Notes: generated by a model from the sequence alone, not told the origin. A stretch of 64,000 nt of DNA from Actinotalea sp. JY-7876 (GCF_014042015.1 NZ_CP059493.1:3224001-3288000); one strand, 5' to 3'; shown: positions 46,031 to 55,542, counted from the first letter of the stretch. Made by a program: numbers and translations.

Positions 46031-47551
46031 TCAGTGGTCGGTGTTGAGGTTGCCCGCCAGGCGCTCGTGGCGGGCGGCGCTCTCCGGGTTCAGGCCGACG
46101 ATCCGCACGTCCTTGCCCTTGCGCCGGTACCGGTGGGTGATCGCGTCGAGGGTCGCCACCGTCGACGCGTCCCACACGTGGGCGTCCGTGAGGTCGATGA
46201 CGACCCGGTCCGGGTCACCCGCGTAGTCGAAGCGGTAGACGAGGTCGTTGGACGACGCGAAGAACAGCTCGCCCCGCACGCGGTACACCCGCTCACCGCC
46301 GACGACGTCCTGCGCCGTGACGTCCGTGACGTGGGCGACCCGCCGCGCGAAGAGGACCATCGCCAGGAGCACGCCGCCGACGACGCCGAACGCGAGGTTC
46401 CCCGTGGCGACGGTGACGACGACGGTCGTCACCATGACGGCCGTCTCGGACCGCGGCATGCGGCGCAGCGTCGACGGCCGCACCGAGTGCCAGTCGAAGG
46501 CGCCCACCGAGACCATGACTATGACGGCGACGAGCGCGGCCATGGGGATGACGGCGACGACGTCGCCCAGGCCGACCACCAGCACGAGCAGGAACACCCC
46601 GGCGAGGAAGGTCGACAGGCGCGTGCGCGCACCCGCGGCCTTGACGTTCATCATCGTCTGGCCGATGACCGCGCACCCGCCCATCCCGCCGAAGAACCCG
46701 GTGACGACGTTGGCGACGCCCTGCCCCCAGGCCTCGCGCGTCTTGTCGGAGTGCGTGTCCGTGACGTCGTCGACGAGCTTGGCCGTGAGCAGCGACTCGA
46801 GCAGGCCGACGAGCGCCATCGCGAGCGCGTAGGGCGCGATGACCTCGAGGGTCTCGAGCGTGAAGGGCACGTCCGGCACGAGCAGCGCCGGCAAGGCCTC
46901 CGGGAGCTCCCCCTCGTCGCCCACCGTCGGGACCGCGATCGCCGCGGCCACGGTGACGAGCGTCAGGAGCACGATGGCGACGAGCGGCGCCGGCACGGCC
47001 GTGGTGAGCCGCGGCAGCAGCACGATCAACGCGATCCCCGCCCCGACGATCAGGTACGTGACGAGCGGGACGCCCGTGAGGTGCGGCAGCTGCGCCATGA
47101 GGACGAGGATCGCGAGCGCGTTGACGAAGCCGACCATGACCGAGCGCGGGATGAAGCGCATCAGCCGCGCGACGCCGACGACGCCCAGCAGCACCTGCAG
47201 GACGCCGGCGAGGATGACGGTGGCGATGAGGTGGTCGACGCCGTGCTCGCGGGCCACCGGCGCGACGACGAGCGCCACCGCCCCCGTGGCCGCCGAGATC
47301 ATCGCCGGCCGGCCGCCGACGACCGAGATCGTCACGGCCATCGTGAAGGACGCGAACAGGCCCAGGCGCGGGTCGACGCCCGCGATGATCGAGAACGCGA
47401 TCGCCTCGGGGATCAGCGCGAGCGCGACGACCAGGCCCGCGAGCACCTCGGTCCGCAGGCGGCGCGGCGAGCGCAGGGCGGCGGCCACCGAGTGCACGAC
47501 GTCGGCCTCCGGGGCAGCAGCAGCAGCGGGCCGGGCAGGCGGGGGTGTCAT
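46031..47551 (-). CDS. SulP family inorganic anion transporter with STAS domain
   Basis: This 506-aa protein has about 12-14 helices with the SulP start VLAGLVVALALIPEAIAFSIIAGVDPRLGLFASF and the GGMGGCAVIGQTMMNVKAAGARTRLSTFLAG region near residue 295. A STAS regulatory domain occupies about residues 420-500 (VVIDLTDAHVWDASTVATLDAI). Members carry sulfate, bicarbonate or other anions. The ATG at 47551 begins a proline/alanine-rich N-terminus. It is divergent from the sugar-binding lipoprotein. The anion is uncertain; sulfate would fit the sulfur operon 3 kb away but is not shown. Confidence 0.9.
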   Translation of the reverse strand: MTPPPARPAAAAAPEADVVHSVAAALRSPRRLRTEVLAGLVVALALIPEAIAFSIIAGVDPRLGLFASFTMAVTISVVGGRPAMISAATGAVALVVAPVAREHGVDHLIATVILAGVLQVLLGVVGVARLMRFIPRSVMVGFVNALAILVLMAQLPHLTGVPLVTYLIVGAGIALIVLLPRLTTAVPAPLVAIVLLTLVTVAAAIAVPTVGDEGELPEALPALLVPDVPFTLETLEVIAPYALAMALVGLLESLLTAKLVDDVTDTHSDKTREAWGQGVANVVTGFFGGMGGCAVIGQTMMNVKAAGARTRLSTFLAGVFLLVLVVGLGDVVAVIPMAALVAVIVMVSVGAFDWHSVRPSTLRRMPRSETAVMVTTVVVTVATGNLAFGVVGGVLLAMVLFARRVAHVTDVTAQDVVGGERVYRVRGELFFASSNDLVYRFDYAGDPDRVVIDLTDAHVWDASTVATLDAITHRYRRKGKDVRIVGLNPESAARHERLAGNLNTDH

Positions 47552-47680
47552 GACGATCCGATCGGGAGGCTGCGCGGCGGGTGGTCACGCGCGCCGGCGA
47601 TCCTACCGAGCGTCCCGGCGCCGGCGGGCGCCGCGGCCGGCCGAGGTTTGACCTTGGACCGCGTGCGTGCTCGGATGTGC

Positions 47681-47695
47681 TTTACACCGGTTACC
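47681..47695. promoter_or_regulatory. LacI-type operator-like sequence upstream of the sugar-binding protein
   Basis: TTTACACCGGTTACC is a near-palindrome centred on CCGG, resembling LacI-family operators (AAACCGGTTT type). It lies 59 bases before the ATG at 47754 and 28 bases downstream of a TTGACC hexamer (47648-47653). A LacI-type repressor binding here would link expression to a sugar; no such repressor is in the window. Confidence 0.35.
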
Positions 47696-47753
47696 TTCCG
47701 GTGTCCGGCCCCCCGGGAACCACCGCCGCAGCGTCGCGGCACTTGGAGGAGAC

Positions 47754-49064
47754 ATGCACCGCCGCACCCGTCGTCCCGCCCTCACCCTCACCGCCGTGGC
47801 CGCCGTCGCGGCCCTCGCGGCGTGCAGCGGCTCACCCGGCCCGGCCGAGGGCGGCGGCGGCAGCGACGCCGCGGGCGAGCCGGTCGAGCTCCGGCTCGCG
47901 TGGTGGGGCGCCGACGCCCGGCACGCGGTCACGCAGGAGGTCATCGACCTGTTCGAGGCCGAGTACCCGCACATCACGGTCGTCGGCGACTTCTCCGACT
48001 GGGGCGGCTACTGGGACCGCCTGGCCACCGCCACGGCGGGCGGCGACATGCCCGACGTCATGCAGATGGACGGTCAGTACCTCGCGACCTACGCCGACCG
48101 CGGGGCGCTCATGGACCTGGGCGCCGCCGAGGGCTTCAGCGCCGGCGACATCGACGAGGCGGCCCTGGCCGCCGGCGAGATCGACGGCGCGCTCTACGGC
48201 GTCGTGAACGCCGTGAACAGCTGGGCCGTGGTGACCAACCGGACGCTGATCGAGGCCGCCGGGCTGGAGATGCCCGACGACACGACGTGGACGTGGGACG
48301 ACCTCGCGGAGCTCTCGGTCGCCGTGACGCAGGCCGACGTCGACGGCGCGGTCGGGCTCCAGGACTACGCCCTGACGCAGGGGACGATCGACCAGTTCGC
48401 GCGGCAGCAGGGCGAGGACCTCTGGACCGCCGACGGCGAGCTCGGCGTCAGCGAGGAGACGCTCGTCGCGTACTGGGAGCTCGCGCTCGAGCTGCTCGAG
48501 TCCGGCGCGCTCCCCTCGGCGGCCGCCCAGACCGAGGCGCTCGGGGTCACGCAGGACCAGTCCTTCACGGCCACCAACCGGGCCGCCTTCGGGTTCTGGT
48601 GGTCCAACCAGCTCGGTGCGCTCCAGGCGACCAGCGGGCAGGACCTCGTGCTGCTCCGCCCGCCGCTGGACGACGACGGCGACCGCGGGATCTGGTACCG
48701 CCCGTCGCAGTTCTGGTCGGCCTCGGCCAGCACCGACCACCCCGAGGAGGCGGCGCTCCTCGTCGACTTCCTGGTGAACTCCGAGGCGGCCGGCGAGGTG
48801 CTCCTGGCCGAGCGCGGGACCCCCGCCAACGTCACCGTGCGCGAGGCCGTCCGCCCGCTGCTCGCCGAGGCGGACCAGGCGATCGCGGAGTACCTGGACT
48901 CGATCGCCGACGAGCTGGACGGCGTCGCGACCCTGCCCCCGGCCGGGTCCGCGGACTTCGAGAACACGCTGCGGCGCTACACGTCCGAGGTGTACTTCGG
49001 CTCCACGACGCCGCAGGAGGCTGCGCCGGCGTTCATCGCCGAGGTGCAGAACATGCTCGGCTGA
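47754..49064 (+). CDS. Sugar ABC transporter substrate-binding lipoprotein (orphan)
   Basis: This 436-aa family 1 extracellular binding protein has a signal peptide with lipobox LAAC (about residues 20-23), then the mature start with WWGADARHAVTQEVIDLFEAEYPHI and MPDVMQMDGQYLATYADRG, followed by TWTWDDLAEL. It should bind an oligosaccharide outside the cell. GGAGGA precedes the ATG at 47754. No ABC permease or ATPase genes lie next to it, so it must use components encoded elsewhere. A strong hairpin terminator follows. Confidence 0.9.
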   Translation: MHRRTRRPALTLTAVAAVAALAACSGSPGPAEGGGGSDAAGEPVELRLAWWGADARHAVTQEVIDLFEAEYPHITVVGDFSDWGGYWDRLATATAGGDMPDVMQMDGQYLATYADRGALMDLGAAEGFSAGDIDEAALAAGEIDGALYGVVNAVNSWAVVTNRTLIEAAGLEMPDDTTWTWDDLAELSVAVTQADVDGAVGLQDYALTQGTIDQFARQQGEDLWTADGELGVSEETLVAYWELALELLESGALPSAAAQTEALGVTQDQSFTATNRAAFGFWWSNQLGALQATSGQDLVLLRPPLDDDGDRGIWYRPSQFWSASASTDHPEEAALLVDFLVNSEAAGEVLLAERGTPANVTVREAVRPLLAEADQAIAEYLDSIADELDGVATLPPAGSADFENTLRRYTSEVYFGSTTPQEAAPAFIAEVQNMLG

Positions 49065-49075
49065 GCCCGGGCACC

Positions 49076-49105
49076 GGGGGCGGCCGCGGCACCGCGGCCG
49101 CCCCC
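49076..49105. terminator. Perfect hairpin between convergent genes
   Basis: GGGGGCGGCCGCG (49076-49088) pairs with CGCGGCCGCCCCC (49093-49105) around a 4-base loop, 13 bp without a mismatch. It lies 11 bases after the binding-protein stop and 22 bases beyond the nitroreductase end, so it probably serves both genes. Confidence 0.75.
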
Positions 49106-49127
49106 GCGCGCGTCAGGCACGGGCGCG

Positions 49128-49736
49128 TCAGATCACGCGCGCGACCACGTCGAAGTCCAGCCGCGGCGCGCGCGGGTGGGGTGTGGCGTCCTCGGCCGGC
49201 CAGCCGACGTTGAGCACCATGACCGTGCGCTGGCCCGTGCCGGCGAGCAGGTCGGCGTCGACGCCCGCGGCGTCCATGCCGGTCATGGGCCCGACGTCGA
49301 GACCCACCGCCCGGAGGCCCACCACGAGGTAGCCGGCCTGGAGCCACGTGTTCTCGCGTGCCATGCGCTCGCGCCCCTCGTGGTCGGGGTCGAACCGGTC
49401 GCGCGCGCCGCCGACGTGCGGCGCCAGATGGCCGAGGTGCTCGTGGAACCGCGTGTCGGCGGCGACGACGACGGCCAGCGGCGCGCCCAGGACGCGGTCG
49501 CGGTTGCCGGGCGCCATGTGCGCCGCGAGCCGGGCGCGGGCCTCGGGCGTGCGCACCAGGAGCAGGCGCATGGGCGAGGCGTTCATCGCCGTCGGGCCCC
49601 AGCGGACCGCGTCGTGCACGGCGGCGACGTGCTCGTCGGTGACGGGGCGCTCGCTCCAGGTCTTCGGGGTGCGGCGCCGGACGAAGAGGTCCTCGAGCGT
49701 CGTCGCGGCCAGGTCCGTGGGGTCGAGAGTGGTCAC
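49128..49736 (-). CDS. RutE-like nitroreductase family protein (3-hydroxypropionate/malonic semialdehyde reductase type)
   Basis: This 202-aa flavin-dependent reductase resembles RutE: RRRTPKTWSERPVTDEHVAAVHDAVRWGPTAMNASPMRLLLV near the N-terminus, RARLAAHMAPGNRDRVLGAPLAVVVAAD, then GLRAVGLDVGPMTGMDAAGV (each in order). RutE reduces malonic semialdehyde in the Rut pyrimidine degradation pathway; no other rut gene is adjacent, so a general nitro- or quinone-reductase role is equally possible. It binds FMN and acts in the cytoplasm. Confidence 0.82.
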   Translation of the reverse strand: MTTLDPTDLAATTLEDLFVRRRTPKTWSERPVTDEHVAAVHDAVRWGPTAMNASPMRLLLVRTPEARARLAAHMAPGNRDRVLGAPLAVVVAADTRFHEHLGHLAPHVGGARDRFDPDHEGRERMARENTWLQAGYLVVGLRAVGLDVGPMTGMDAAGVDADLLAGTGQRTVMVLNVGWPAEDATPHPRAPRLDFDVVARVI

Positions 49737-49813
49737 GTCCCGGCAACCGGCCGGGGTGCCGCGGCACTCCCGCGCCGGCGTGTGGTGATGATCACGCCGG
49801 CACGGGGGCCCGG

Positions 49814-50830
49814 CTACGAGACGACGACCGCCGCGTCCCCGGGGAACAGCCGCCGGACGACGTCGGCGAGCGTGATGACGCCGACCACGTCGTCGCCGTC
49901 GGTGACGACGGCGAGGTGGTTGCGCGTCTCGCGCATCGACGCGAGCGCCGTGTAGACGGGGGTGTCGTGCGGCAGGCGGTACACGGGCCGCTCGAACTCG
50001 GCGGCCGGGCCGTCGTCCGGCGCCGTGAGCGTGTCGCGGACGTGGACCACGCCGGACACGGCGGGCGCGACGCCCACGAGCACCCGCAGGTGGCCCGAGG
50101 ATCGCGTCGCGGCGCGGACGTCACCGACGGTCGCGCCGGTCGCGACCGCTGTCGGCCGCGAGTCCGCCGTCAGCAGGTCCCGCACCGTGAGCCGCTGCAG
50201 CTCCAGGGCGCCCCCGAGCTGCGTGCCGAAGCTCGCGTCGAGCGCCCCCACGTTGGCCGAGTGCTCGACGAGGTGGCGCAGGTCGTCGGGATTCTGCCCG
50301 GAGGCCACCTGGTCCGCCGGCTCGACGCCGACGCGGCGCAGGCACCAGTTCGCCATCTCGTTGAGCAAGTTCAGGATCGGCCGCGTGAGCCACATGAAGC
50401 CGCGCATCGGGATCGCCAGCAGGGTCGCCGACGTCTCGGGGTGGGCGATCGCCCACGACTTGGGCGCCATCTCCCCCACCACGAGGTGCAGGAACGTGAC
50501 GATGATCAGCGCGAGCGCGAAGCCGGCGACGTCGGCCGCCCACAGCGGGGCCCCCCAGGACTCGAAGACCGGGGTGAGCCAGTGGTGCACGGCGGGCTTG
50601 GTGATCGCGCCGAGCGCGAGCGTGCACGCCGTGATGCCGAGCTGCGAGCCGGCCAGGAGCACCGTGAGCTCGCTCGAGCTACGCAGCGCGGCGCGCGCGG
50701 AGCGGCTCCGCGGCGCGGCGTCCTCCAGGCGGTGCCGCTTGGCGGCGAGCAGGGCGAACTCGACGGCCACGAAGAACGCGCTCAGCGCGATCAGCGCGAC
50801 GGTGACCGCCACGACCACGGGCGCGCTCAT
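49814..50830 (-). CDS. CNNM/CBS domain membrane protein (second of a pair)
   Basis: This 338-aa protein has an N-terminal DUF21/CNNM membrane domain (about residues 1-190, FFVAVEFALLAAKRHRLE and LVVGEMAPKSWAIAHPE) and two CBS modules at about 205-330. The C-terminal CorC/HlyC domain of many homologues is missing. CNNM proteins are linked to magnesium or cobalt export. The ATG at 50830 overlaps the upstream paralogue's stop (ATGA), so the two are co-translated and may form a heteromer. Confidence 0.88.
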   Translation of the reverse strand: MSAPVVVAVTVALIALSAFFVAVEFALLAAKRHRLEDAAPRSRSARAALRSSSELTVLLAGSQLGITACTLALGAITKPAVHHWLTPVFESWGAPLWAADVAGFALALIIVTFLHLVVGEMAPKSWAIAHPETSATLLAIPMRGFMWLTRPILNLLNEMANWCLRRVGVEPADQVASGQNPDDLRHLVEHSANVGALDASFGTQLGGALELQRLTVRDLLTADSRPTAVATGATVGDVRAATRSSGHLRVLVGVAPAVSGVVHVRDTLTAPDDGPAAEFERPVYRLPHDTPVYTALASMRETRNHLAVVTDGDDVVGVITLADVVRRLFPGDAAVVVS

Positions 50831-52212
50831 CGGGCGTCCTCCTCGTTCTCGGCCGCCGCGACGTCGTCGACGGGCAGCACCACCCGGACCAGCGCGGGCA
50901 CGTGCCGCTCGACCTCGAGCACGTCGACCCGCATGACGACCGGCTCGGGCGGCTCGGCCAGGGCGAGGTCCGCCGGGTCGGCGGGCAGCTCGACCTCGAC
51001 GCTGGTGCCCGCCTCGGGCAGGGCACCGTGCACGGCGATGACGAGGCCCGCGATGGTCTCGTAGTCGCCGCGCGGCAGGTCGGCGCCGATCGCGCGCTCG
51101 ACCTCGTCGATGTGGATGTCGCCGGCCATGACCCACATCCCGTCCTCGCCGCCGGGGACGGCGGTCGGGATCTCGGGGTCGTGCTCGTCGGTGATCTCGC
51201 CGACCAGCTCCTCCGCGAGGTCCTCGAGCGTCACGACGCCGGCGAAGCCGCCGTACTCGTCCACCACGCAGGCGAGCTTGTTCTGGCTGTCCCCGAGCAG
51301 GCGCAGCGCCTCCGGCAGGGGCATGGACGTCGGGACCATGATGGCGGGCTTCATGATCGACTCGACCGGGAGGTCGCTCTGCGGCGCCTGGTCCAGCACG
51401 TCCTGCAGGTGGACGGTGCCGAGCACCTGGTCGTCCTCGTCGACCACGGGGTAGCGCGAGTGGCCCGTGGTCATCGCCTCGCGCACCTCGCGGACCGTGT
51501 CGCCGAGCCGGGCGACGCCGACGCGGCTGCGCGGGATCATCGCGTGCTCGACGTCCTGGTCGGGGAAGTCGAGGATGCGGTCCAGCAGCACCGAGAGCTC
51601 CTCGGGCAGGTCACCGCTCTCGCGCGAGTCCGCCACGATGTGCTCGAGGTCGCGGACCGTCGCCGAGTGCTCGACGTCGTGCACGGGCTCGATCCGCAGG
51701 GCGCGCAGCAGCACGTTGGAGGCCTGGTCGAAGATCCGGATCAGCCAGCCGAACAGCCGCAGGTACCAGGTGGTCGACGACGCCAGCCGCACCGCGACCG
51801 GCTCCGGGCGGGCGATCGCGAGGTTCTTGGGGAAGAGCTCGCCGAACACCATCTGGACGAACGTCGAGAACAGCAGAGCGAGCACCGTGCCCACCGCGAT
51901 GCCGACCCCGTCGGGCACGCCGACACCGCCGAGCGCCTCGCCGAGCGAGTTGCCGATGAGCGGCTCGGCGACGTACCCGACCAGCAGGCCGGTCACCGTG
52001 ATGCCCAGCTGCGCGCCCGAGAGCATGAAGCTCGTGCGTCGCGTGACGCCCAGGGCGCGCGTCGCGGCGGCGTCCCCTGCGGCGCTGCGGGCGTTCAGCC
52101 GCGACCGGTCGACCGCCATGTAGGCGAACTCCTGGGCGACGAAGTAGCCGGTCACGGCGGTGATCGCGAGCACGACCAGCACCCCGGCGAGAAGAGACAG
52201 CACCCAGGTCAT
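50827..52212 (-). CDS. CNNM/CBS/CorC domain membrane protein (first of a pair)
   Basis: This 461-aa protein has a DUF21/CNNM membrane region (about residues 1-200, YFVAQEFAYMAVDRSRLNAR, FGELFPKNLAIARPE). Tandem CBS domains occupy about 215-340 (AMIPRSRVGVARLGDTV, SQNKLACVVDEYGGFAGVVTLEDL). A C-terminal CorC_HlyC domain spans about 355-445 (GDIHIDEVERAIGADLPRGDYETIAGLV). It is the complete member of the pair and probably binds adenine nucleotides through CBS to control metal transport. AAGGGGGGG precedes the ATG. Confidence 0.9.
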   Translation of the reverse strand: MTWVLSLLAGVLVVLAITAVTGYFVAQEFAYMAVDRSRLNARSAAGDAAATRALGVTRRTSFMLSGAQLGITVTGLLVGYVAEPLIGNSLGEALGGVGVPDGVGIAVGTVLALLFSTFVQMVFGELFPKNLAIARPEPVAVRLASSTTWYLRLFGWLIRIFDQASNVLLRALRIEPVHDVEHSATVRDLEHIVADSRESGDLPEELSVLLDRILDFPDQDVEHAMIPRSRVGVARLGDTVREVREAMTTGHSRYPVVDEDDQVLGTVHLQDVLDQAPQSDLPVESIMKPAIMVPTSMPLPEALRLLGDSQNKLACVVDEYGGFAGVVTLEDLAEELVGEITDEHDPEIPTAVPGGEDGMWVMAGDIHIDEVERAIGADLPRGDYETIAGLVIAVHGALPEAGTSVEVELPADPADLALAEPPEPVVMRVDVLEVERHVPALVRVVLPVDDVAAAENEEDAR

Positions 52213-52472
52213 CGGTTCCCCCCCTTCACGTGCGCCTCGGCGGCGGGTTCAGGGGGGTTCGTACTGTCGGAGTCCATTTCGTCCTGTCGTTCGTGAGCGG
52301 TCAGCGGCACAACGATCGCATGTCCCGCCCGGTTCCCGCGGACGCCGCCCGCCGGAGGCCTCGTCGCCCCGGGCGATCCGGCGCTCGGAGCGCTCGCCGC
52401 GCCCTCGCGCCGGACGTAGCGTCGACTCGGGCACGACGCCCGGCTCCGTCGGGCGCGAGAAGGGGGCAGATC

Positions 52473-53495
52473 GTGCGTGGAGTGGTGATGTACGCCCCGG
52501 GCGACGTCCGGGTGGAGGAGCGGGCCGAGCCCACGATCGTGGAGCCGACGGACGCGATCCTGCGGACCGCGGCGACCTGCGTCTGCGGGTCGGACCTGTG
52601 GCCGTGGCGCGGCATCGAGGACGTCACCGGCCCGAGCCCGATGGGGCACGAGTACGTCGGCGTCGTCGAGGAGGTCGGCAGCGCGGTCCGCGGTCTGGTG
52701 CCCGGCCAGTTCGTCGTCGGCTCGTTCTTCGCCTCCGACGGCACCTGCGAGATCTGCCGCGCCGGCTACCAGAGCCGCTGCGTGAACGCCGTGCCCATGG
52801 GCGCCATCGGGACGCAGGCCGAGCGCGTCCGCGTGCCGCTGGCCGACGGGACCCTCGTCGCGACGCCGGACGTGCCGCCGCAGGACCTGGTGCCGTCGCT
52901 CCTGGCGGCCTCGGACGTCCTGGGCACGGGCTGGTTCGCGGCCGTGGCAGCGCAGGCGGGCCCCGGCCGCACGATCGCGGTGGTGGGCGACGGCGCCGTC
53001 GGCCTGTGCGGGGTGCTCGCCGCCCGGCAGCTCGGCGCCGAGCGGATCATCGTCATGAGCCGGCACGCCGACCGGCAGGCGCTCGCCCGCGAGCTCGGCG
53101 CCACCGACGTCGTCGCGGAGCGCGGCGACGAGGGCGTGGCGCACGTCAAGGACCTCACCGACGGGCTCGGCGCGCACGGCGTCGTCGAGGCGGTGGGCAC
53201 GCAGGAGTCGATGATGCAGGCGATCCGCTCGACCCGTCCGGGCGGCTACGTCGGCTACGTCGGGGTCTCCCACGGCGTGAGCCTGCCGGGCGGCGAGCTC
53301 TTCTTCTCGGGGGTGCACCTGCACGGCGGGCCGGCGCCCGTGCGCCGCTTCCTGCCCGACCTGATCGACCGGATCTGGCAGCGGGAGATCGACCCCGGGC
53401 GGGTCTTCGACCTCACCGTCCCGCTGGCCGATGCCGCCGAGGCCTACCGGGCGATGGACGAGCGTCGCGCGATCAAGGCGCTCCTGACCGTCTGA
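52473..53495 (+). CDS. Zinc-dependent alcohol dehydrogenase (MDR family)
   Basis: This 340-aa medium-chain dehydrogenase has catalytic zinc ligands Cys in CVCGSDLWPW (near residue 35) and His-Glu in MGHEYVGVVEE. The NAD(P) loop is VVGDGAVGLCGVLAARQLGA. The structural-zinc loop reads DGTCEICRAGYQSRC: the first of the usual four Cys is replaced by Asp, which can still bind zinc in some relatives. The GTG at 52473 follows AAGGGGG; a longer start upstream lacks family sequence. It converges on the MFS gene with 7 bases between. Substrate unknown. Confidence 0.88.
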   Translation: MRGVVMYAPGDVRVEERAEPTIVEPTDAILRTAATCVCGSDLWPWRGIEDVTGPSPMGHEYVGVVEEVGSAVRGLVPGQFVVGSFFASDGTCEICRAGYQSRCVNAVPMGAIGTQAERVRVPLADGTLVATPDVPPQDLVPSLLAASDVLGTGWFAAVAAQAGPGRTIAVVGDGAVGLCGVLAARQLGAERIIVMSRHADRQALARELGATDVVAERGDEGVAHVKDLTDGLGAHGVVEAVGTQESMMQAIRSTRPGGYVGYVGVSHGVSLPGGELFFSGVHLHGGPAPVRRFLPDLIDRIWQREIDPGRVFDLTVPLADAAEAYRAMDERRAIKALLTV

Positions 53496-53502
53496 GCCCG
53501 CG

Positions 53503-54846
53503 CTACGGCGCCGCGCTGACCGGCGCGGGCGCGTCGGTCTGCGCCTGGGCCATGGTGCGCCGGCCGGACGGGAGGCCGACGGCCGCGGCGACGACGAGCA
53601 GGAGCGCGACGCCCGCCCCGACGAGCAGCGACTCGATCCGGTAGCGGTCGGCCAGCGGCCCGAGGACGGCCATGCCGATCGGCATCGCGACCGCCATGAC
53701 GATCCCGACGAACCCGAAGACCCGGCCCTGCCGATCGGGCGCGACGCGCTCCTGGAGCGCCGTCATCGAGGGCGTGGAGAAGAACGGCACGCCGAGGCCG
53801 ATGAGGAACATGAAGGCGAAGAACACCCAGAGGTTCGTGGACAGCCCGAGTCCGACGGTGAACAGGCCGAAGAGCGCGGCGGTCCCGACGACCATCGCGA
53901 TCCGGTTCTTCAGCCCGCCCCACGCCGCGATCACGATCCCGCCGAGGACCATGCCCACGCTGAAGGCCAGCTCGTTGACCGTGAGCTTCCAGACCTCCTC
54001 GCCGAAGGTCCGCACGATCATCAGCGGCGTGAGGAACGAGGGCGCCACGATGAGCAGGAAGACGATGCCCCACAGCGCGAGCACCCAGCGCACGAACCGG
54101 TCGCCCGCGACGTAGCGCACGCCGCCGACCAGGTCCGCGAGGTAGCCCCGCACGCCGGCGGTCTGGTCCGTCCGCACGAGCCGCGCCACCGGGACGAGGG
54201 CCAGCAGCCCGATGCCGATCAGCGCCGTGACGACGTCGACGAAGAAGATCGCCTCGATCGACGCCGACGCGTACAGGGCGGCCGCGACCGCCGGCGCGAC
54301 GAGCATCAGCGCCGACTGGATCGTCGTGTTGATCCCGTTGACGCGCATGAGCTTGTCCGTGGGCACGATCTGCGGGAGGAGGGCGGAGACCGCCGGCGTC
54401 TGGATCCCCGCGCCCGCCGAGCGGATCGCCGCCACCAGGTACAGGAGCCACAGGTCGCGGTAGCCGGAGAGCATCACCAGCGCGAGCACGAGCGTGCTGG
54501 CCGCGATCGTCGCGTCGGCGCCGATGATCAGGAGCTTGCGGTCGAGCCGGTCCGCCCAGACGCCGCCGAAGATCGACACCACCGCCTGCGGCAGGAAGCC
54601 GACGACGGCGTAGACGGCCATCACCGTGCCGGACCGCGTCTCCAGCGTCAGGTGCCAGAGGATCGCGTACTGCACGAGCATGGAGCCCAGCAGGGACGAC
54701 GTCTGCCCGGTGAGGAAGATCGCGAGCCGGCGACGCCAGTGCGGCAGGTCGGCCTCGGTGAGCGGCGTCTGGACGAGGGCGGCGTCGGCGTCGGGAGCCT
54801 TCGACGCCTCGGGCGCCGGGCTCGGCGGGTCGGACGTCGCGGACAT
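53503..54846 (-). CDS. MFS exporter (MFS_3/EntS-like)
   Basis: This 447-aa major facilitator has 12 predicted helices and a 35-residue polar N-terminus. Segments typical of macrolide- and siderophore-efflux members include FLTGQTSSLLGSMLVQYAILWHLT, GGVWADRLDRKLLIIGAD and the second-half FMFLIGLGVPFFSTPSMTALQ. It probably expels a drug or natural product using the proton gradient. A GAGAGGTG-type ribosome site precedes the ATG. No regulator is adjacent. Confidence 0.88.
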   Translation of the reverse strand: MSATSDPPSPAPEASKAPDADAALVQTPLTEADLPHWRRRLAIFLTGQTSSLLGSMLVQYAILWHLTLETRSGTVMAVYAVVGFLPQAVVSIFGGVWADRLDRKLLIIGADATIAASTLVLALVMLSGYRDLWLLYLVAAIRSAGAGIQTPAVSALLPQIVPTDKLMRVNGINTTIQSALMLVAPAVAAALYASASIEAIFFVDVVTALIGIGLLALVPVARLVRTDQTAGVRGYLADLVGGVRYVAGDRFVRWVLALWGIVFLLIVAPSFLTPLMIVRTFGEEVWKLTVNELAFSVGMVLGGIVIAAWGGLKNRIAMVVGTAALFGLFTVGLGLSTNLWVFFAFMFLIGLGVPFFSTPSMTALQERVAPDRQGRVFGFVGIVMAVAMPIGMAVLGPLADRYRIESLLVGAGVALLLVVAAAVGLPSGRRTMAQAQTDAPAPVSAAP

Positions 54847-55000
54847 GACGGCACCTCTCGGGACGCGGGCGTGTGGTGGGTGGACCGGTGGCGCGCCGAG
54901 AACCGTCCGGCCCGCCGGCCCGCCAGCCTGGCCCGCCCCACGCCGGTGGCGCCACCCGTTTCGGTGGTTCCTCGCGGCGTGGGCCGCGCCGCACGCGGCG

Positions 55001-55405
55001 TCAGCCCCGGTGGGCGCCCCAGCCGTGCCAGCGGTCGACCGTCAGCCAGCAGCTCCACCGCTCGCCGCTCGGGTCCTGGTAGGCGCTGCCCGTGTAGTGA
55101 CGCGAGATGCGGTCGATGTCGGTCCGGTCCGGGTCCGGCCGGAGGTCCGCGACGGTGCCCAGCAACGTGACGTGGGTGTACCAGTCGGCGCCGTCGAGCA
55201 CGGTGAGGGAGACCCGGGGGTCGCGGCGCAGGTGCCCGAGACGAACGCGCGAGGCGTCGAGGTTCAGCAGGGCGCGACCGTCCTCCCAGAGGTACCACGT
55301 GGCCGCGGTGACCGGGGAGCCGTCACGGCGCAGGGTGGCCATCACCGCCGGGTTGGGCTTCTCCAGCATCGCGACGGCGTCGGCGGGCAGTGGCGGCGTG
55401 GGCAC
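55001..55405 (-). CDS. PPOX-class F420-dependent oxidoreductase (FDOR-type split barrel)
   Basis: This 134-aa split-barrel flavin/deazaflavin protein has the start AVAMLEKPNPAVMATLRRDGSPVTAATWYLWEDG, LNLDASRVRLGHLRRDPRVSLTVLD and ISRHYTGSAY. The pattern is that of the F420-binding PPOX/FDOR-B group common in Actinobacteria, which reduce bilins, menaquinone-like or xenobiotic compounds. GAGGAGG lies a few bases before the GTG at 55405. Confidence 0.85.
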   Translation of the reverse strand: MPTPPLPADAVAMLEKPNPAVMATLRRDGSPVTAATWYLWEDGRALLNLDASRVRLGHLRRDPRVSLTVLDGADWYTHVTLLGTVADLRPDPDRTDIDRISRHYTGSAYQDPSGERWSCWLTVDRWHGWGAHRG

Positions 55406-55542
55406 GGTGACCTCCTCGGATCGGCGGCCACCAGTATGCGCACGGGCGCACCGGGACCGCCCGGCGCGCAGGGGCGACAGGCCCTACTCTTCCGGGACAC
55501 CACGGGCGCGCGCCCGTGACGGACCCTGGCAGGAGGGGCGTC

